The notes: generated by a model from the sequence alone, not told the origin. Counted from the first letter of the stretch, positions 10,687 through 21,807 are shown. The stretch is DNA of 64,000 nt from Chondrus crispus (GCF_000350225.1 NW_005178809.1:577875-641874), one strand, 5' to 3'. Numbers and translations: made by a program.

Positions 10687-11294
10687 TGTGGTACAACGAC
10701 CGATCCGCGGTCGGTGTACAGTAGGAGCGGCCGCGCGCAGCGAGCACGGGGCACCGTGGCCCACGTGTAATACGTATGATTACCGAACGGGCGCAGCAAG
10801 TGACAGGTGTACGCTTGGGTACACGTGTAGTGTAAGGAACCGTGTGGGGATAATGCCCGCGCAGTGTAATGCAAGCGCGTAGTGTGAGGATTCGTGCGGT
10901 AGTGTAATGACGGCGCTAGATTTTCAATCGCGTACAGTACCTGGTCCACAGTAAGTGACAGGTACTGTATTGGACAGGTGTCCCGGGCGTCCCTCTGAGG
11001 GGTTAAGACCTGGACACCGTCCTCGCAGTAAACACGGGGGGCAGACTTGCCCCCCTCCCTTTCGCGCCTACGTACTGCCGTTTCGGTATTCTCTCGCGCG
11101 TTGGCTTCTAACCCGTTACCGGTCGTCTCCGATCTAGCACCTCGGGACGACTGCGCGTAACCGGCCAGTGTGCCACTCCCTTTTCGCAAGTCCGACCGTT
11201 CGGTAACCGCGCGCCGCGCGTCTCGCGTCGCGAGCTCCCTCGGCTCATCCTCCGAGCCTCTCGCCCGCTAGGGTTTGAGGAGAGTTGTACCACA
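10687..11294 (+). repeat. Chromovirus 5' LTR
   Basis: 608 bp from TGTGGTACAAC to GTTGTACCACA, with perfect 11-bp terminal inverted repeats. Nearly identical to 21200-21807. Confidence 0.95.
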
Positions 11295-11297
11295 TTT

Positions 11298-11315
11298 TGG
11301 TACTCTTGTGGAGGG
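11298..11315 (+). other. Candidate primer-binding site of the chromovirus
   Basis: TGGTACTCTTGTGGAGG begins three bases after the 5' LTR and starts with TGG, the complement of a tRNA 3' CCA. I could not assign the tRNA. Confidence 0.4.
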
Positions 11316-11423
11316 GTACAACTCTCGAGGTAGAGCCGCGCGCCTTGACGCCCGCTCTGCGCAGAACCGTACGGACGGAAAAGGTTGAGAAATCACCGGG
11401 TCGATCGCGAAGCGTATTCGACA

Positions 11424-13910
11424 ATGAACCGACCGGATCAAGGGGCAGACTCCGCCTCCGGGCGTCTGAGCACCCGCAGTGGCAGTGGCGCACCGCGCCC
11501 CCGGGTGGAGAACCCGGAAGCCCTGCTGCGACCGCCACCGCGACCGGGCCGCACGCGAGCGTCCGCATCGGATGTTACGCCGGCCGGGTCGGCAGGCACT
11601 GAGAATCGCGTCCAATGGATGGTCGACGCGATTCAGCCGCGCATCCAGGCCTGGGTCGAGGAGTTCCTCGCTACGGAACTCCCCCAGGTAGCGCGCGTAT
11701 GCCTCGACCGAACGGTGCCCGCTCTCGTGGACGCGCACGTACGCAGCGCGATACCACCGCTTTTGGACGAACTTCTACCCGCTCAAGTCCAATGCGAGGT
11801 GGTGACCGCGCTCACCACTGTGGATGAAGAATCCCCGTCCGGCACGGCTCTAAAGGGAGCGATCAGCTCCGCCGTGGCCAATCGTCTGGCCACGACCTTC
11901 GCCGGAGCAGGAGTCGACGCACGCGAGCAGCGCGACTCAACCGCTCCGGATTCTACGCTAACGCACGCTGAACCGATCGGCGCCGCACCCGGGATCGGTA
12001 CAATGGCCCCTCACCCGGAGGGTAAGACCATTTACCTCCCACCAATTTATGGTGCTACAGGAGGGCCCACAGAAAATGGCCCTCCCGTACTCGCCGATAC
12101 GGCTGGCCCCCGCGGGACAGAAAACCGCCTGGGGCGCTTCGCGACAGAAAAGCGACAGCCGTATCGGTCGAGCAGAAGAAGCGCACCCGGCGCTCAAGGC
12201 TACACCTCGGAGGGTACAGAAAACCCCTCCGAGGAAGAAGACACAAGACGTCGCCACAGGGCGACGCGCAAGAACCGCGACGGACGCTACGCGCGATACC
12301 GCGATGCCGGGGGGGTCGGTTACCCCTCCGATGATAACCGCGAAGGACGCTATACGCGATACCGCGATGCCGGAGGAGGTGGATAACCCTCCGATGACGA
12401 GGACACCGAGTCGGACGGATCGCGCAGAGGCGACCGCAGAGACCGCAATGCGCGCGACCGACGTCGGTTCCGGCGAGAAGGCTCCGATCCGGAGGGCTAC
12501 AGTAGCCCCGGCGGAGAAGGAGACCGCCATCGCAGGGGCAGAGACCGCCGGTCTGCCCCGAGGCGGGATCCGAAACGGTTGCCGGTGATCAGGCCGCTGA
12601 ACGACCTGTTCACCAAGGCCGTCGACTACCGCACGTATAGGCTGGAAAATCGCAGCGCGCGCTACGACGCGAGTACCGCGCGGCGAGTTAACCGATATCG
12701 GAAGAAGTTGGACGTCCAGCTGAGAACCCACACATTCGGTGGTCAAGATCCAATCGCGGTGCTAGGATTCCTCGCGCGCTTCAAGATGGCCTGCGACCAC
12801 AATGGGGTCAGCGAAGGCGCGGCCGTATGGTGTTTCCAGTTCTATTTGACTGGGCAGGCTCACGCCTTGCTCCAGTCCAGGCTACACGGGAACACCATGG
12901 CGGTCGATGCGGAGCAGCGCGATATGCTCGAAACCTACGCGGAAGTTATTAACTTTTTATTGCGCACGTACGCGACCGACGAAGTTATTTCCGAAGCGGT
13001 CGGTGATGTCACCTCCTTCCGTCAGAGCTCTAATATGACGGAGGAGGTGTACAGTAACCAGTTGTGGGACAAGGCGTTGCGCTGCGGAACCGTATTTTCG
13101 GACAGGCGCCTGAAGTCCCTTTTTGTTGAGGGACTTCTGCCAGCGACGTGCGCGCAGGTGCGGAATTATCTCGCGACGCATCCGGGCGTGGACTACCAAG
13201 CGGTGGCACGCTACGCGCAAGCGATAGGCGAGACGCACCGCTCGGCTCGAAGACAGGCGACCTCCTTCGCGTCGCCTCAAGCACCGTCCGACTCGGTGAG
13301 AAGATTCACGCGCAACGCGCGGACAAGGCCCGTGCTGTCGGTCGAGTCCCTGTCTGAACTCCCGACAGCACGCGGAACCGAAACGGAGAAGATACTGGCG
13401 GTGACGGACCAGTCGGCGACGCCGAGCTCGCTTAGCTCGCCGCCGACTAGCTACCATCCGTCACCTGCCTCGTCCCCGGCGGGCGCGCCGATGGCGCCCG
13501 CCCAACACGGTAACGCGCGCGCACATCCGTACGGAAGGCCAGTACAGAACCAGCGGGTCCGGTTCTTTAATCAAGGATTACCTGGACCCCCGCCGTGTCG
13601 GTTCTGTCTGGACCTGACCCACCGACAGGAGCAATGTCCTGTGGTGGCGGATAGCGCGCTGCGTTCGAAGCTTTTGCAGGCCCGCGAGGCCAATTATCAA
13701 AAGCTTCGGATCCGCCAAGGTCTCCGCCCGGGTTCGCCGTTCGAGCGCCAACCGCCGACCGCGTGGCGAAATTCGCGTGCGCAGGCTCCCACGGGCATCA
13801 ACGTGGTCGAGCCGCGCGAGGCCGTCCAATCGGAAGAACCCGCGCTACCGCTGACGGACAAGGGGCCGGAGGACCTTGGGTTGACGGGGGAAGCCGGGGA
13901 GGACGCGTAG
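11424..13910 (+). CDS. Chromovirus gag region (fossil element part)
   Basis: The region opens with ATG at 11424. It holds a long Arg/Gly/Pro-rich N-terminal part, then a capsid-like helical part around 12690-13250, and near 13600 a Cys-Cys-His-Cys zinc knuckle (CRFCLDLTHRQEQC), which identifies gag nucleocapsid. It is not in one frame throughout. Its 3' end overlaps the start of pol by about 150 bases; such overlaps are common in this family, where recoding or read-through links gag and pol. Confidence 0.75.
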
Positions 13911-16900
13911 AGGCGTCGACGATCCTCCCCGTGCCAAGCCTCAATAAACAAGGCACCCCGTCGACCGCTTCGGTACGCGCGCCATCGCAGAGCCGAACGG
14001 ACGAAGCGGCAATTTGCTTCTTCAAGAAGCAAAATTATAAGGTCACCGCAACGGTCGGGCAACGACGCGCGATGATGCGCGCCATCACGCCGGTTCTAGA
14101 TTCGGGCGCCGGCCCGAATCTAATCCACCTACGCTGTGTGGCAGAACCGTGGCGCGCTGCCATCCAGTCCGCGCGGAGCCCGCCGCTCATCGACGCTTCG
14201 AATAGGTCGATGAAGGCCCTCGGAGAGCTCAAACTGTACGTCCGGATTGGTGAGTTCGTCGCGCGCGTGCCGTTCTTGGTCGTCACCAACCTCGCGGTGG
14301 ACTGTATCCTCGGAACCACGTTCCTGGATCGCCACGTGAAGGCGATCCTGCCACCGCAGAGGAAGGTGCTGTTCCATCATGCGCCGTCCGTAGCGCTGAC
14401 GGGAGTCACACCCTCGAGGCACGACCGCAAGATGGCCTCGAGGGGACCGTCGCAGCAGCTCCCGCAGGAGGAAAATTCGGCCGACCGGAAGCGCGCGCAG
14501 TTCCCGACGAACGTACCGTCACGGAAAATTCGCGTGGTCAAGGGGGTCACGATACCCCCGATGACCCAAGCGATGGTACGCGTCGCAACACCGGTTGGGG
14601 GGCTTTGCTTCCTGCAAAACCACCCCAAAACGGCGCATAAGAATTTATGCCTGATGGCCCAGGGGGTCATGGACCTCTTCCCGGGCGAGCCGTTTACGGT
14701 GCTTGTTAGCAACTTCGGAAGCCGCGCGGCCCACGTCCCCAAGCATACGGTTGTCGGTCTCGCGTTGCCATCCCCCACACACATCCTGACACTTGGCGTG
14801 CCGGTCCCCGGAGAGGCCGACGCTAAGGAAGGGGGAGGGAACAAAAATAATTCCTCGACCGCTACGGAGGAACAAGCGCGACGCGAACAACCAGTTACGG
14901 ACGAGAGCAGAAGACAATCCTCCACCGCTACGGAAGGATACGCGCGTCGCAAAGAATCCGCTACGGACGAAGGCAGGATTAATTCCTCACCCGCAGGGGA
15001 ATGTGCGCGACGAGAAGGACCCGTTACGGACGATGGCAAAATTAAATCCACCACCGCCACGGGAGGAGCGCGACGCGAAGAACCGGAAACGGACGACGCC
15101 CACAGTGGCAATCCCGCTAACGCGGATGAGCGGACCGATACGGACGCGGAGAAGACCCGCTCGTGGGAAGAAGACTTCCATATTGGTGCAGAAGACAGTA
15201 CCGTCCGGTCGGAAATTATGGACATGCTGTCCGAGTTCAAGGACATGTGGTCCGGCCACTTGGGTAAGATCGATGCTACGAAGCATCGCATCGAGCTGAA
15301 GCCCGGTGCGAAGCCGATCTACCAAGCACCCTACCGAGCCGGACCCATCGCGCGCGAGAAGGAGAAGAAGGAAATCGACCGCATGCTGCGCACGGGAGTC
15401 ATCGAACCGACATCGGCCCAGTGGGCGAGCCCCGTGGTCTTCGTCCCTAAAAAGGACGGGACCATGCGGTTCTGCGTGGACTACCGCAAGCTAAACGACG
15501 TTACGGTTCGCGACTCCTACCCACTACCGCGCATGGACGAATGTATCGACTCGCTCGGCGATGCCACTGTCTTTACCACGCTAGACTGTAATAGCGGGTA
15601 TTGGCAGGTGGAGATCGCCGAGGAGGACCGCGATAAAACAACGTTCGCGTCGCATTCGGGCCTCTACCGCTTTCTACGCATGCCGTTCGGTCTCAAAAAC
15701 GCGCCCGCGACATTTCAACGAGCGGTCGACATCATCCTGTCCCGCGTGAAATGGGAGACGGCGTTGGTCTACCTTGATGACGTCATTGTCTACTCGCGAA
15801 CCGTTACGGAACATATGGCACACGTGCGCGAGGTACTACGCTTGCTACAAGACGCCGGCGTATCGCTAAAACTATCGAAGTGCGCGTTTTTCGATACGTC
15901 GGTTACCTACCTGGGTCATGTTATCCGACCGGGACGGCTGGAGGTCGAGCGTCGCAACGTTGTCGCGATCGAGCGGGCGCGCGCGCCAACTAACCAAACG
16001 GAGCTACGGTCCTTTCTCGGTATGTGTAATGTCTACAGGAGATTCGTCAAGGGCTTCGCGAAGATCGCCGCACCGCTTAATCGGAAGACCGGCAAAAATC
16101 AGCCCTTCGAGTTCGGGGTCCTATCCGATGCGGAATACGAAACATTTGAGGCGCTGAAGAAGCGCCTCGTGTCACCGCCAATTCTCGCGTTGCCCCGTTA
16201 CGGTCAGAAGTACACGCTGGACACCGACGCGTGCGGACACCAAGTGGGCTGCGCCCTTTTACAGGAGCAGCCCGACGGGTGTCGCCTACCGATCGGATAC
16301 TGGAGCCGCGCGCTAACAGACGCGGAACGCAACTATACGACCACCGAGAAGGAATGCTTGGCCGTAGTGTGGAGCATTCTAACGCTACGGCCGTACCTGT
16401 ACGGAAGCACGTTTAATCTCCGCACAGATCATGAGGCCCTGCGCTGGGTCCTCAATCTGGCGGACAGTTCCGGGCGGCTCGCACGCTGGCGCCTACGCTT
16501 GGCGGAGTACGACTACGACGTACAGTACCGCCCGGGCGTCAAGCACCAACTCGCGGACGGCGTCTCGCGCCTACGCACCGACGGCGGTCACACCGCTCCG
16601 GTCGATGACGAGGTCCCGTGCTTCGTTGTCCAGTCGCAGGAAGGCAGCGAGCCCCTCCTGGACAAGGTGCACTGGGACCCGACACAAGACCGTCCGGACG
16701 GATTTCACGCGCTCGCGGTAACTCCCGAGGAACGCGACGTGGCGTCCATCTCGGTTGAGGATTTCCTACGCGAGCAGGCGGACGACGCGTTCTGTCGCGT
16801 CGCTGCCGAAACGGTCGGAGAGCCTAGTTCTAAGTTTGACGTCGACTGCTACGGTTTCCTTGTAAGGAAGTCCCCGCTCGATGGGACCCTACAACGCGTG

Positions 16901-18271
16901 GTACCGAATCGGTTACGCCCCCGGGTACTGTACCTGGCACACCATCCGAGGTTAGCCGGTCATCCGGGGGGAACGCGCATGTACTACACCCTGCCAAGGG
17001 AGTACTACTGGCCACACATGGCCAACGATGCGTTTGCGACCGTACGGAACTGCGCGTCGTGCGCTGCTACCCGCGGGACGCCTGTCAAGAACCAGAAGGA
17101 TCTCAAGCTGTTCCCCGCGGCGGGCCCCATGGAGTTTGTCGCGATGGACCTCCTGGGCCCGCTGCCCAAGACCGCGCACGGGAACCAACACGTGCTGGTT
17201 ATTACCGATCGGTTTTCCAAGCTTACGCGCAGCATACCGCTACGGACTACCACCGCTTCGGTCGTCGCTAATGCGTTCCTAGACAACTGGGTCTACGTCT
17301 ACGGAGCGCCGCGCTACGTGCTCACCGATAACGGTCCGCAGTTCGCTGCTAAATTCTTCGATGCGGTATGCGCCCTCCTGGGGGTGAGGCATTATCTCAC
17401 GACGGCCTACCACCCCCAGACGAATGGGCAAACCGAACGGTTCAATCGCACGCTGGTGCAACGTCTCCGACATTACGTGGAGGAGCACCAGCGCGATTGG
17501 GACGACTACGTGCAGCCGCTGACCTTCGCGTACAATACGCAGGTCCACCAGTCGACGGAGACCACTCCGTTCGACCTGGTGTTGACGCGGCCACCGTCTG
17601 GATTGATCCTTCCCGGAACTGTACCGCAGGGCGCGGGGACCCATCTAGAGGACCCGCGTACCCCGTTACAGTACAAGAGGGCCACGCTGCGCAAGCTCCG
17701 CGACGCTCTCGACCGCGCACGGATGAAACTTACCGCTTCGCAAAAGCGGTACAAGGACAATTTCGACAAGAAGGTCCGCTTTCGGCCGGTCGTCAAGGCG
17801 GGCGACTTCGTGTACGTGGACCGCCCGCCACGTCCGTTGACAAGCGTCGAGCGCCGCGCGCGTGCGCGAAGTCCGACCGATACGGACGACCTCTCTGTCA
17901 AGCTTCTACCCAAGACAGAGGGTCCATTTCGCGTGCGCTCCGTTACGGACACCACGGTCCTGATCGAACAGGACGGCGTGGAGAATCGCGTGAGCATCGA
18001 CCGCGTGACGAAGATGCCACGCGGGCCGGGGGATATCGTCACTCCCGCAGTGTCGACCGAATCGGAAGTCCCCGCAGCCGCCCCGAGCGCGGAGTACGTC
18101 GTTGACCGCATCGTCGGACACCGTACCGCGCGGGGCGGGATCCAGTACAAGGTCCGCTGGTATGGATATAACGCCTCCGACGACACCTATGAGCCCGCCG
18201 ATGGGCTCCCGCAACCGTTTATCGATCGGTATTGGCGCACGCGCCAACGCGGAGAACCTACGCAGGCATAA
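13763..18271 (+). CDS. Chromovirus pol: protease, RT, RNase H, integrase, chromodomain
   Basis: One long frame with the Ty3/gypsy order. The aspartic protease (VLDSGAGPNLIHL) is near 14090. A repeated acidic linker lies at about 14850-15085. The reverse transcriptase has YLDDVIVYS near 15770. RNase H (LDTDACGHQVG) is near 16218. The integrase zinc finger is near 16940-17065 and its catalytic core (LTDNGPQF near 17320, then HPQTNGQTERFNRT) follows. The C-terminus (about 18085-18240) is a chromodomain with VDRIVGHR and YKVRWYGY, which places the element among chromoviruses; in that group the domain is thought to steer integration into marked chromatin. Confidence 0.95.
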   Translation: MAKFACAGSHGHQRGRAARGRPIGRTRATADGQGAGGPWVDGGSRGGRVEASTILPVPSLNKQGTPSTASVRAPSQSRTDEAAICFFKKQNYKVTATVGQRRAMMRAITPVLDSGAGPNLIHLRCVAEPWRAAIQSARSPPLIDASNRSMKALGELKLYVRIGEFVARVPFLVVTNLAVDCILGTTFLDRHVKAILPPQRKVLFHHAPSVALTGVTPSRHDRKMASRGPSQQLPQEENSADRKRAQFPTNVPSRKIRVVKGVTIPPMTQAMVRVATPVGGLCFLQNHPKTAHKNLCLMAQGVMDLFPGEPFTVLVSNFGSRAAHVPKHTVVGLALPSPTHILTLGVPVPGEADAKEGGGNKNNSSTATEEQARREQPVTDESRRQSSTATEGYARRKESATDEGRINSSPAGECARREGPVTDDGKIKSTTATGGARREEPETDDAHSGNPANADERTDTDAEKTRSWEEDFHIGAEDSTVRSEIMDMLSEFKDMWSGHLGKIDATKHRIELKPGAKPIYQAPYRAGPIAREKEKKEIDRMLRTGVIEPTSAQWASPVVFVPKKDGTMRFCVDYRKLNDVTVRDSYPLPRMDECIDSLGDATVFTTLDCNSGYWQVEIAEEDRDKTTFASHSGLYRFLRMPFGLKNAPATFQRAVDIILSRVKWETALVYLDDVIVYSRTVTEHMAHVREVLRLLQDAGVSLKLSKCAFFDTSVTYLGHVIRPGRLEVERRNVVAIERARAPTNQTELRSFLGMCNVYRRFVKGFAKIAAPLNRKTGKNQPFEFGVLSDAEYETFEALKKRLVSPPILALPRYGQKYTLDTDACGHQVGCALLQEQPDGCRLPIGYWSRALTDAERNYTTTEKECLAVVWSILTLRPYLYGSTFNLRTDHEALRWVLNLADSSGRLARWRLRLAEYDYDVQYRPGVKHQLADGVSRLRTDGGHTAPVDDEVPCFVVQSQEGSEPLLDKVHWDPTQDRPDGFHALAVTPEERDVASISVEDFLREQADDAFCRVAAETVGEPSSKFDVDCYGFLVRKSPLDGTLQRVVPNRLRPRVLYLAHHPRLAGHPGGTRMYYTLPREYYWPHMANDAFATVRNCASCAATRGTPVKNQKDLKLFPAAGPMEFVAMDLLGPLPKTAHGNQHVLVITDRFSKLTRSIPLRTTTASVVANAFLDNWVYVYGAPRYVLTDNGPQFAAKFFDAVCALLGVRHYLTTAYHPQTNGQTERFNRTLVQRLRHYVEEHQRDWDDYVQPLTFAYNTQVHQSTETTPFDLVLTRPPSGLILPGTVPQGAGTHLEDPRTPLQYKRATLRKLRDALDRARMKLTASQKRYKDNFDKKVRFRPVVKAGDFVYVDRPPRPLTSVERRARARSPTDTDDLSVKLLPKTEGPFRVRSVTDTTVLIEQDGVENRVSIDRVTKMPRGPGDIVTPAVSTESEVPAAAPSAEYVVDRIVGHRTARGGIQYKVRWYGYNASDDTYEPADGLPQPFIDRYWRTRQRGEPTQA

Positions 18272-18627
18272 CGCGACGCTTCGCGGCTTCACACCGAACC
18301 GCTCGGACGCTCGTGTTCACACGCGCACCACTACAGGATCGAACCGACAAGGGGGCGACGTTCATCGATGGTTTCCGACCCAAAGCCGTCCGATTTGCGG
18401 TTTTCCAGTGTCGGTGCCATCGGCTCCGTCTCGCCCGCGCGCGTGCAATACCGTTCGCGGAACCGGGCTACGATTTTTATTTACCTTAGGGGGGGGAAAC
18501 GTAGCCCGAAGTACGATTTAATTGCGCAAGTTGGCGAGGAAGAAGAGCACCGATAATCGGTTTCGTTTAATCCGGGCAATGCCCCTACTGTACTACGTAA
18601 GGGAGGAGACGCTCGGCAAGCCGGTGT

Positions 18628-21108
18628 CTAGAAGTGGCGCGAGCGCTTCGCCGAGGGCGCCGGTTCGACGTCGTCGGGCGCGGGGCGCGAGGCCCCGACT
18701 GTCGACGAAGACATTGGGGGCGCCGCCAGGCGTTGGCTCACCACCGCAAGGACGTCCTGTACGGAGCGCAACTTTGCGTGATGCTCGGCACGCTCGCGCG
18801 TCGCCGCGGCAGAGGATTCCTGTAACACCGCGACGGTCTTCTCGAGCTGCCGAACCCGGAGCATCCAATCGCGCGCCTGCAGTAGCGCCGCCTCGACCGA
18901 GGAGGGGGCGTCCGCCCCCTCAAAGGAGCAAGCGTACTGCAGTGCCGCGAGCGCGGCCTCCTCCCGGAGGCGCTCCGGGGGAACTCGACCGAGCGGTTGA
19001 CTGGTGGGAGGTTTCGGCATCGTTGCTGGTCTCGATACGGTTTCGGCCCCGGTCACCGCGCTTATATGCTGAGTGACCGGGGGTGGGTCCGAAAATCCCG
19101 CCTCACCGACCGGACGCCTTAAGTCGCGCCGCTCCTGAGCGATCCCCTTTGGCGAGTCGCTCTGGATGGAGCCCACACGAGTGGACCCCCCGGGAGCGGG
19201 TAGCGCGGGCGTAGCGACAGGCGCCACCGTATCGGCAGCGATCGCGAGCGAGGACCCACCACCGTCATCGGCCGGTGCCTCGTAAAGGCCTTCCGCTTCA
19301 ACGGTTCCGTATGCTGCGTCGTCACCGACCGCGCCCGCTTCGTCGCTGACCCAAGGCGGCATGTCTAACGCGCAGCCGCGGGCCCAGCTGAACCATACGA
19401 AGCCCGGCCGGCCGGTCCAATCCAGACTTGCCGTGAAGGTCAGTAGCTGTTCCGCGCGCGCCGCGTCGTACGCGGTACCGTCGAGAATTTCCTTGACGCC
19501 GACCGAACGGATGAGGGCAATCAGCCCCACCGAGAGGCGGAAGAGCACGCCGCGCTCACCGAGCGGCTCGTCTCGCCTCGCAGCCAACCGGGGGTCGGGG
19601 CACCTCGTGAAGAACGGCAACCCCTCGCGGGCAGCCCGAAGGAAGCACAACAACGCGAGTACCGCCCATTCGGACAAGACGATCGCGCGCACAAGCGTGC
19701 GCGTACGTTCCGTTTCGGCTGACTCCGCTCGACCGCGTGGCAACCAATGCGCCGCGACGTAGGCCATCGCACTCGGCGTCGGCACGCAAAGGTGCTCCGG
19801 TGCCTCGAGGTCCGGCCAGTCCGGAGGGAGCGAAGGATACAGGCCTCGCCGCGCTGCGCTGGGCACCGAGAAAAACTCGGTGTTGTGCCACATGTGGAAG
19901 AAGTCATCTGCACGGCGCCAGCGCAGCCGACTCTCCCGCGCAGCGTCCTCGCCCCACCGGCCGCGGTCCGCGATGCTGTACCAGTTGTCGAAAGGGCGCG
20001 GGAAGGCCACCAAGCGGATGTCCGGCACGACGCCATCGTAGCGCCTGTACCGACCGAATAGGTTGAGGAGCGTGACGTGGTACCGCTCCTCGCCACCGCA
20101 CCGGACGTAGAGCAAGTCGCTGCCACCCGCGGCGGGTGTACGGCACGGCACGTGTCGCCATCGGGCTTGCCAAGCGCCCGCCCGATTCTGCTGCGCCACG
20201 CTACCCCGCCCGGACGGAGTCACGATGGCATGATTCGCAGGGACTGCCTGGAATCGCGCCGAGTCCAAGAGGCGGCGCCGCACGTATTCGTCGACCGTCA
20301 CCGGGGGCTTGCGACCGGAAGCGCGTCGCCGGGCTCGCCGCCGCCGGTGGTCCATCGAGGACCCGGGCAGCAGCGACCGGACGGACTTGACGCCACTTCT
20401 CAGCCAATTAGGCGCGCTGGGGGTCGTGAAGGCCCGCCCGAGCGGTAGCGCCGACCCCCGCTCGGCTCGCGGCGAGAGCAGGACAGCCGGCGGTGCCAGC
20501 GTCTCGCGCACAGTACCGAAATCGGCTCTTGGCGACGCCGTGCCCGCGGCAGGCAGCGGCGACATGGGAGGGGGGGGTAGTACCGCGGGGTACGCCGGAC
20601 CCGCCTCAACCGTCCTTGGAGCCACACCCTCGGAGGGCAGCGGCGAGGGCCAGGTCGGTCGTTCTTCTATCGGTGGCGCAGCGACCGGATCGGACGCATC
20701 AGCTCGCGAGCGCGTCGCGGGCTCGGCCAAATTGGTGGTCGACTCTGTTCCGCCGCGGCGAGCGCGCTGCGGCTGAAACGCGAGAGTCGACCCGGGTAAC
20801 GCCGGAGCCCTCCCGGGGCTCGACGGCGCACCGATCGGAAGCGCGTCCACGGGGGTGTTGCTGTGGTCCATGGTCGGTCGTGGGAAGAGTTGGGATAAAG
20901 GAATGTCGTCGTCTGGGAAAGGATTGGAGGCTTGTTGGTGAAGTGTGAGGGAGTGCTGTGTTGGAGTTGGTGGTTCTGGGGGGTTCGCGTGGGAGGAGAC
21001 AGAAGCCGCGCTATCCGAATCGGACGATATACCCGACTTATATACCGTCAGGTCGGTGAAGAGCCACGAGGCGTGCTCGTCCGCGCGAAGAGGCTTCCGT
21101 CCGGTCAT
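18628..21108 (-). CDS. Antisense accessory ORF of the chromovirus, 826 residues, unknown function
   Basis: A minus-strand frame from ATG at 21108, just inside the 3' LTR, to the stop at 18628, facing pol tail to tail. The open frame extends upstream through much of the LTR without an ATG, so a promoter in the LTR could drive it. The protein has a Ser/Pro-rich N-terminal third, a Trp/Arg-rich globular middle (about 20300-19400) including a hydrophobic helix (LSEWAVLALLCFLRA), an acidic Ala/Gly-rich linker, a predicted coiled coil near the end (RVRQLEKTVAVLQESS) and a basic tail KRSRHF. I recognise no family. Nothing competes on the plus strand here. Antisense ORFs between pol and the 3' LTR are known in some plant Ty3/gypsy elements. 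GC-rich DNA can also give long chance frames, so expression needs proof. Confidence 0.6.
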   Translation of the reverse strand: MTGRKPLRADEHASWLFTDLTVYKSGISSDSDSAASVSSHANPPEPPTPTQHSLTLHQQASNPFPDDDIPLSQLFPRPTMDHSNTPVDALPIGAPSSPGRAPALPGSTLAFQPQRARRGGTESTTNLAEPATRSRADASDPVAAPPIEERPTWPSPLPSEGVAPRTVEAGPAYPAVLPPPPMSPLPAAGTASPRADFGTVRETLAPPAVLLSPRAERGSALPLGRAFTTPSAPNWLRSGVKSVRSLLPGSSMDHRRRRARRRASGRKPPVTVDEYVRRRLLDSARFQAVPANHAIVTPSGRGSVAQQNRAGAWQARWRHVPCRTPAAGGSDLLYVRCGGEERYHVTLLNLFGRYRRYDGVVPDIRLVAFPRPFDNWYSIADRGRWGEDAARESRLRWRRADDFFHMWHNTEFFSVPSAARRGLYPSLPPDWPDLEAPEHLCVPTPSAMAYVAAHWLPRGRAESAETERTRTLVRAIVLSEWAVLALLCFLRAAREGLPFFTRCPDPRLAARRDEPLGERGVLFRLSVGLIALIRSVGVKEILDGTAYDAARAEQLLTFTASLDWTGRPGFVWFSWARGCALDMPPWVSDEAGAVGDDAAYGTVEAEGLYEAPADDGGGSSLAIAADTVAPVATPALPAPGGSTRVGSIQSDSPKGIAQERRDLRRPVGEAGFSDPPPVTQHISAVTGAETVSRPATMPKPPTSQPLGRVPPERLREEAALAALQYACSFEGADAPSSVEAALLQARDWMLRVRQLEKTVAVLQESSAAATRERAEHHAKLRSVQDVLAVVSQRLAAPPMSSSTVGASRPAPDDVEPAPSAKRSRHF

Positions 21109-21186
21109 CGCACGCACAAGTTGTGGAAGAGATCGAGGGGACCGCTGGGAAGGAAATGTGGTCGCCACGAGGATGTGGCGACAGAT

Positions 21187-21197
21187 AAGGAAGGGGG
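21187..21197 (+). other. Chromovirus polypurine tract
   Basis: AAGGAAGGGGG, two bases before the 3' LTR, fits the second-strand primer site. Confidence 0.75.
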
Positions 21198-21199
21198 TC

Positions 21200-21807
21200 T
21201 GTGGTACAACGACCGATCCGCGGTCGGTGTACAGTAGGAGCGGCCGCGCGCAGCGGGCACGGGGCACCGTGGCCCACGTGTAATACGCGCGATTACCGAA
21301 CGGGTGCAGCAAGTGACAGGTGTACGCTTGGGTGCACGTGTAGTGTAAGGAACCGTGTGGGGATAATGCGCGCCCAGTGTAATGCAAGCGCGTAGTGTGA
21401 GGATCCGTGCGGTAGTGTAATGACGGCGCTAGATTTTCAATCGCGTACAGTACCTGGTCCACAGTAAGTGACAGGTACTGTATTGGACAGGTGTCCCGGG
21501 CGTCCCTCTGAGGGGTTAAGACGTGGACACCGTCCTCGCAGTAAACACGGGGGGCAGACTTGCCCCCCTCCCTTTCGCGCCTACGTACTGCCGTTTCGGT
21601 ATTCTCTCGCGCGTTGGCTTCTAACCCGTTACCGGTCGTCTCCGATCTAGCACCTCGGGACGACTGCGCGTAACCGGCCAGTGTGCCACTCCCTTTTCGC
21701 AAGTCCGACCGTTCGGTAACCGCGCGCCGCGCGTCTCGCGTGGCGAGCTCCCTCGGCTCATCCTCCGAGCCTCTCGCCCGCTAGGGTTTGAGGAGAGTTG
21801 TACCACA
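21200..21807 (+). repeat. Chromovirus 3' LTR
   Basis: 608 bp, same ends as the 5' LTR, about 11 differences by eye. Confidence 0.95.

Larger units (their letters stand above)
10687..21807 (+). mobile_element. Ty3/gypsy chromovirus with 608-bp LTRs and an antisense accessory ORF
   Basis: An 11.1-kb LTR element in plus orientation: LTR, gag, pol ending in a chromodomain, a 2.9-kb region with a long minus-strand ORF, and LTR. The LTRs are 608 bp each and differ at about 11 positions by eye (about 98% identity), so insertion is recent. They start TGTGGTACAAC and end GTTGTACCACA. The copy looks nearly whole, with about one or two breaks. The 5-base flanks (GGGGT on the left, CAAGT on the right) do not form a target duplication. 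The left flank is piggyBac DNA, the right flank Harbinger DNA. The element is far more GC-rich than its surroundings. Confidence 0.95.

Noticed and set aside
10689-11189. Open minus-strand frame within the 5' LTR matching the upstream part of the antisense ORF
   Set aside because: It is the same LTR sequence without the ATG or body of the accessory ORF.
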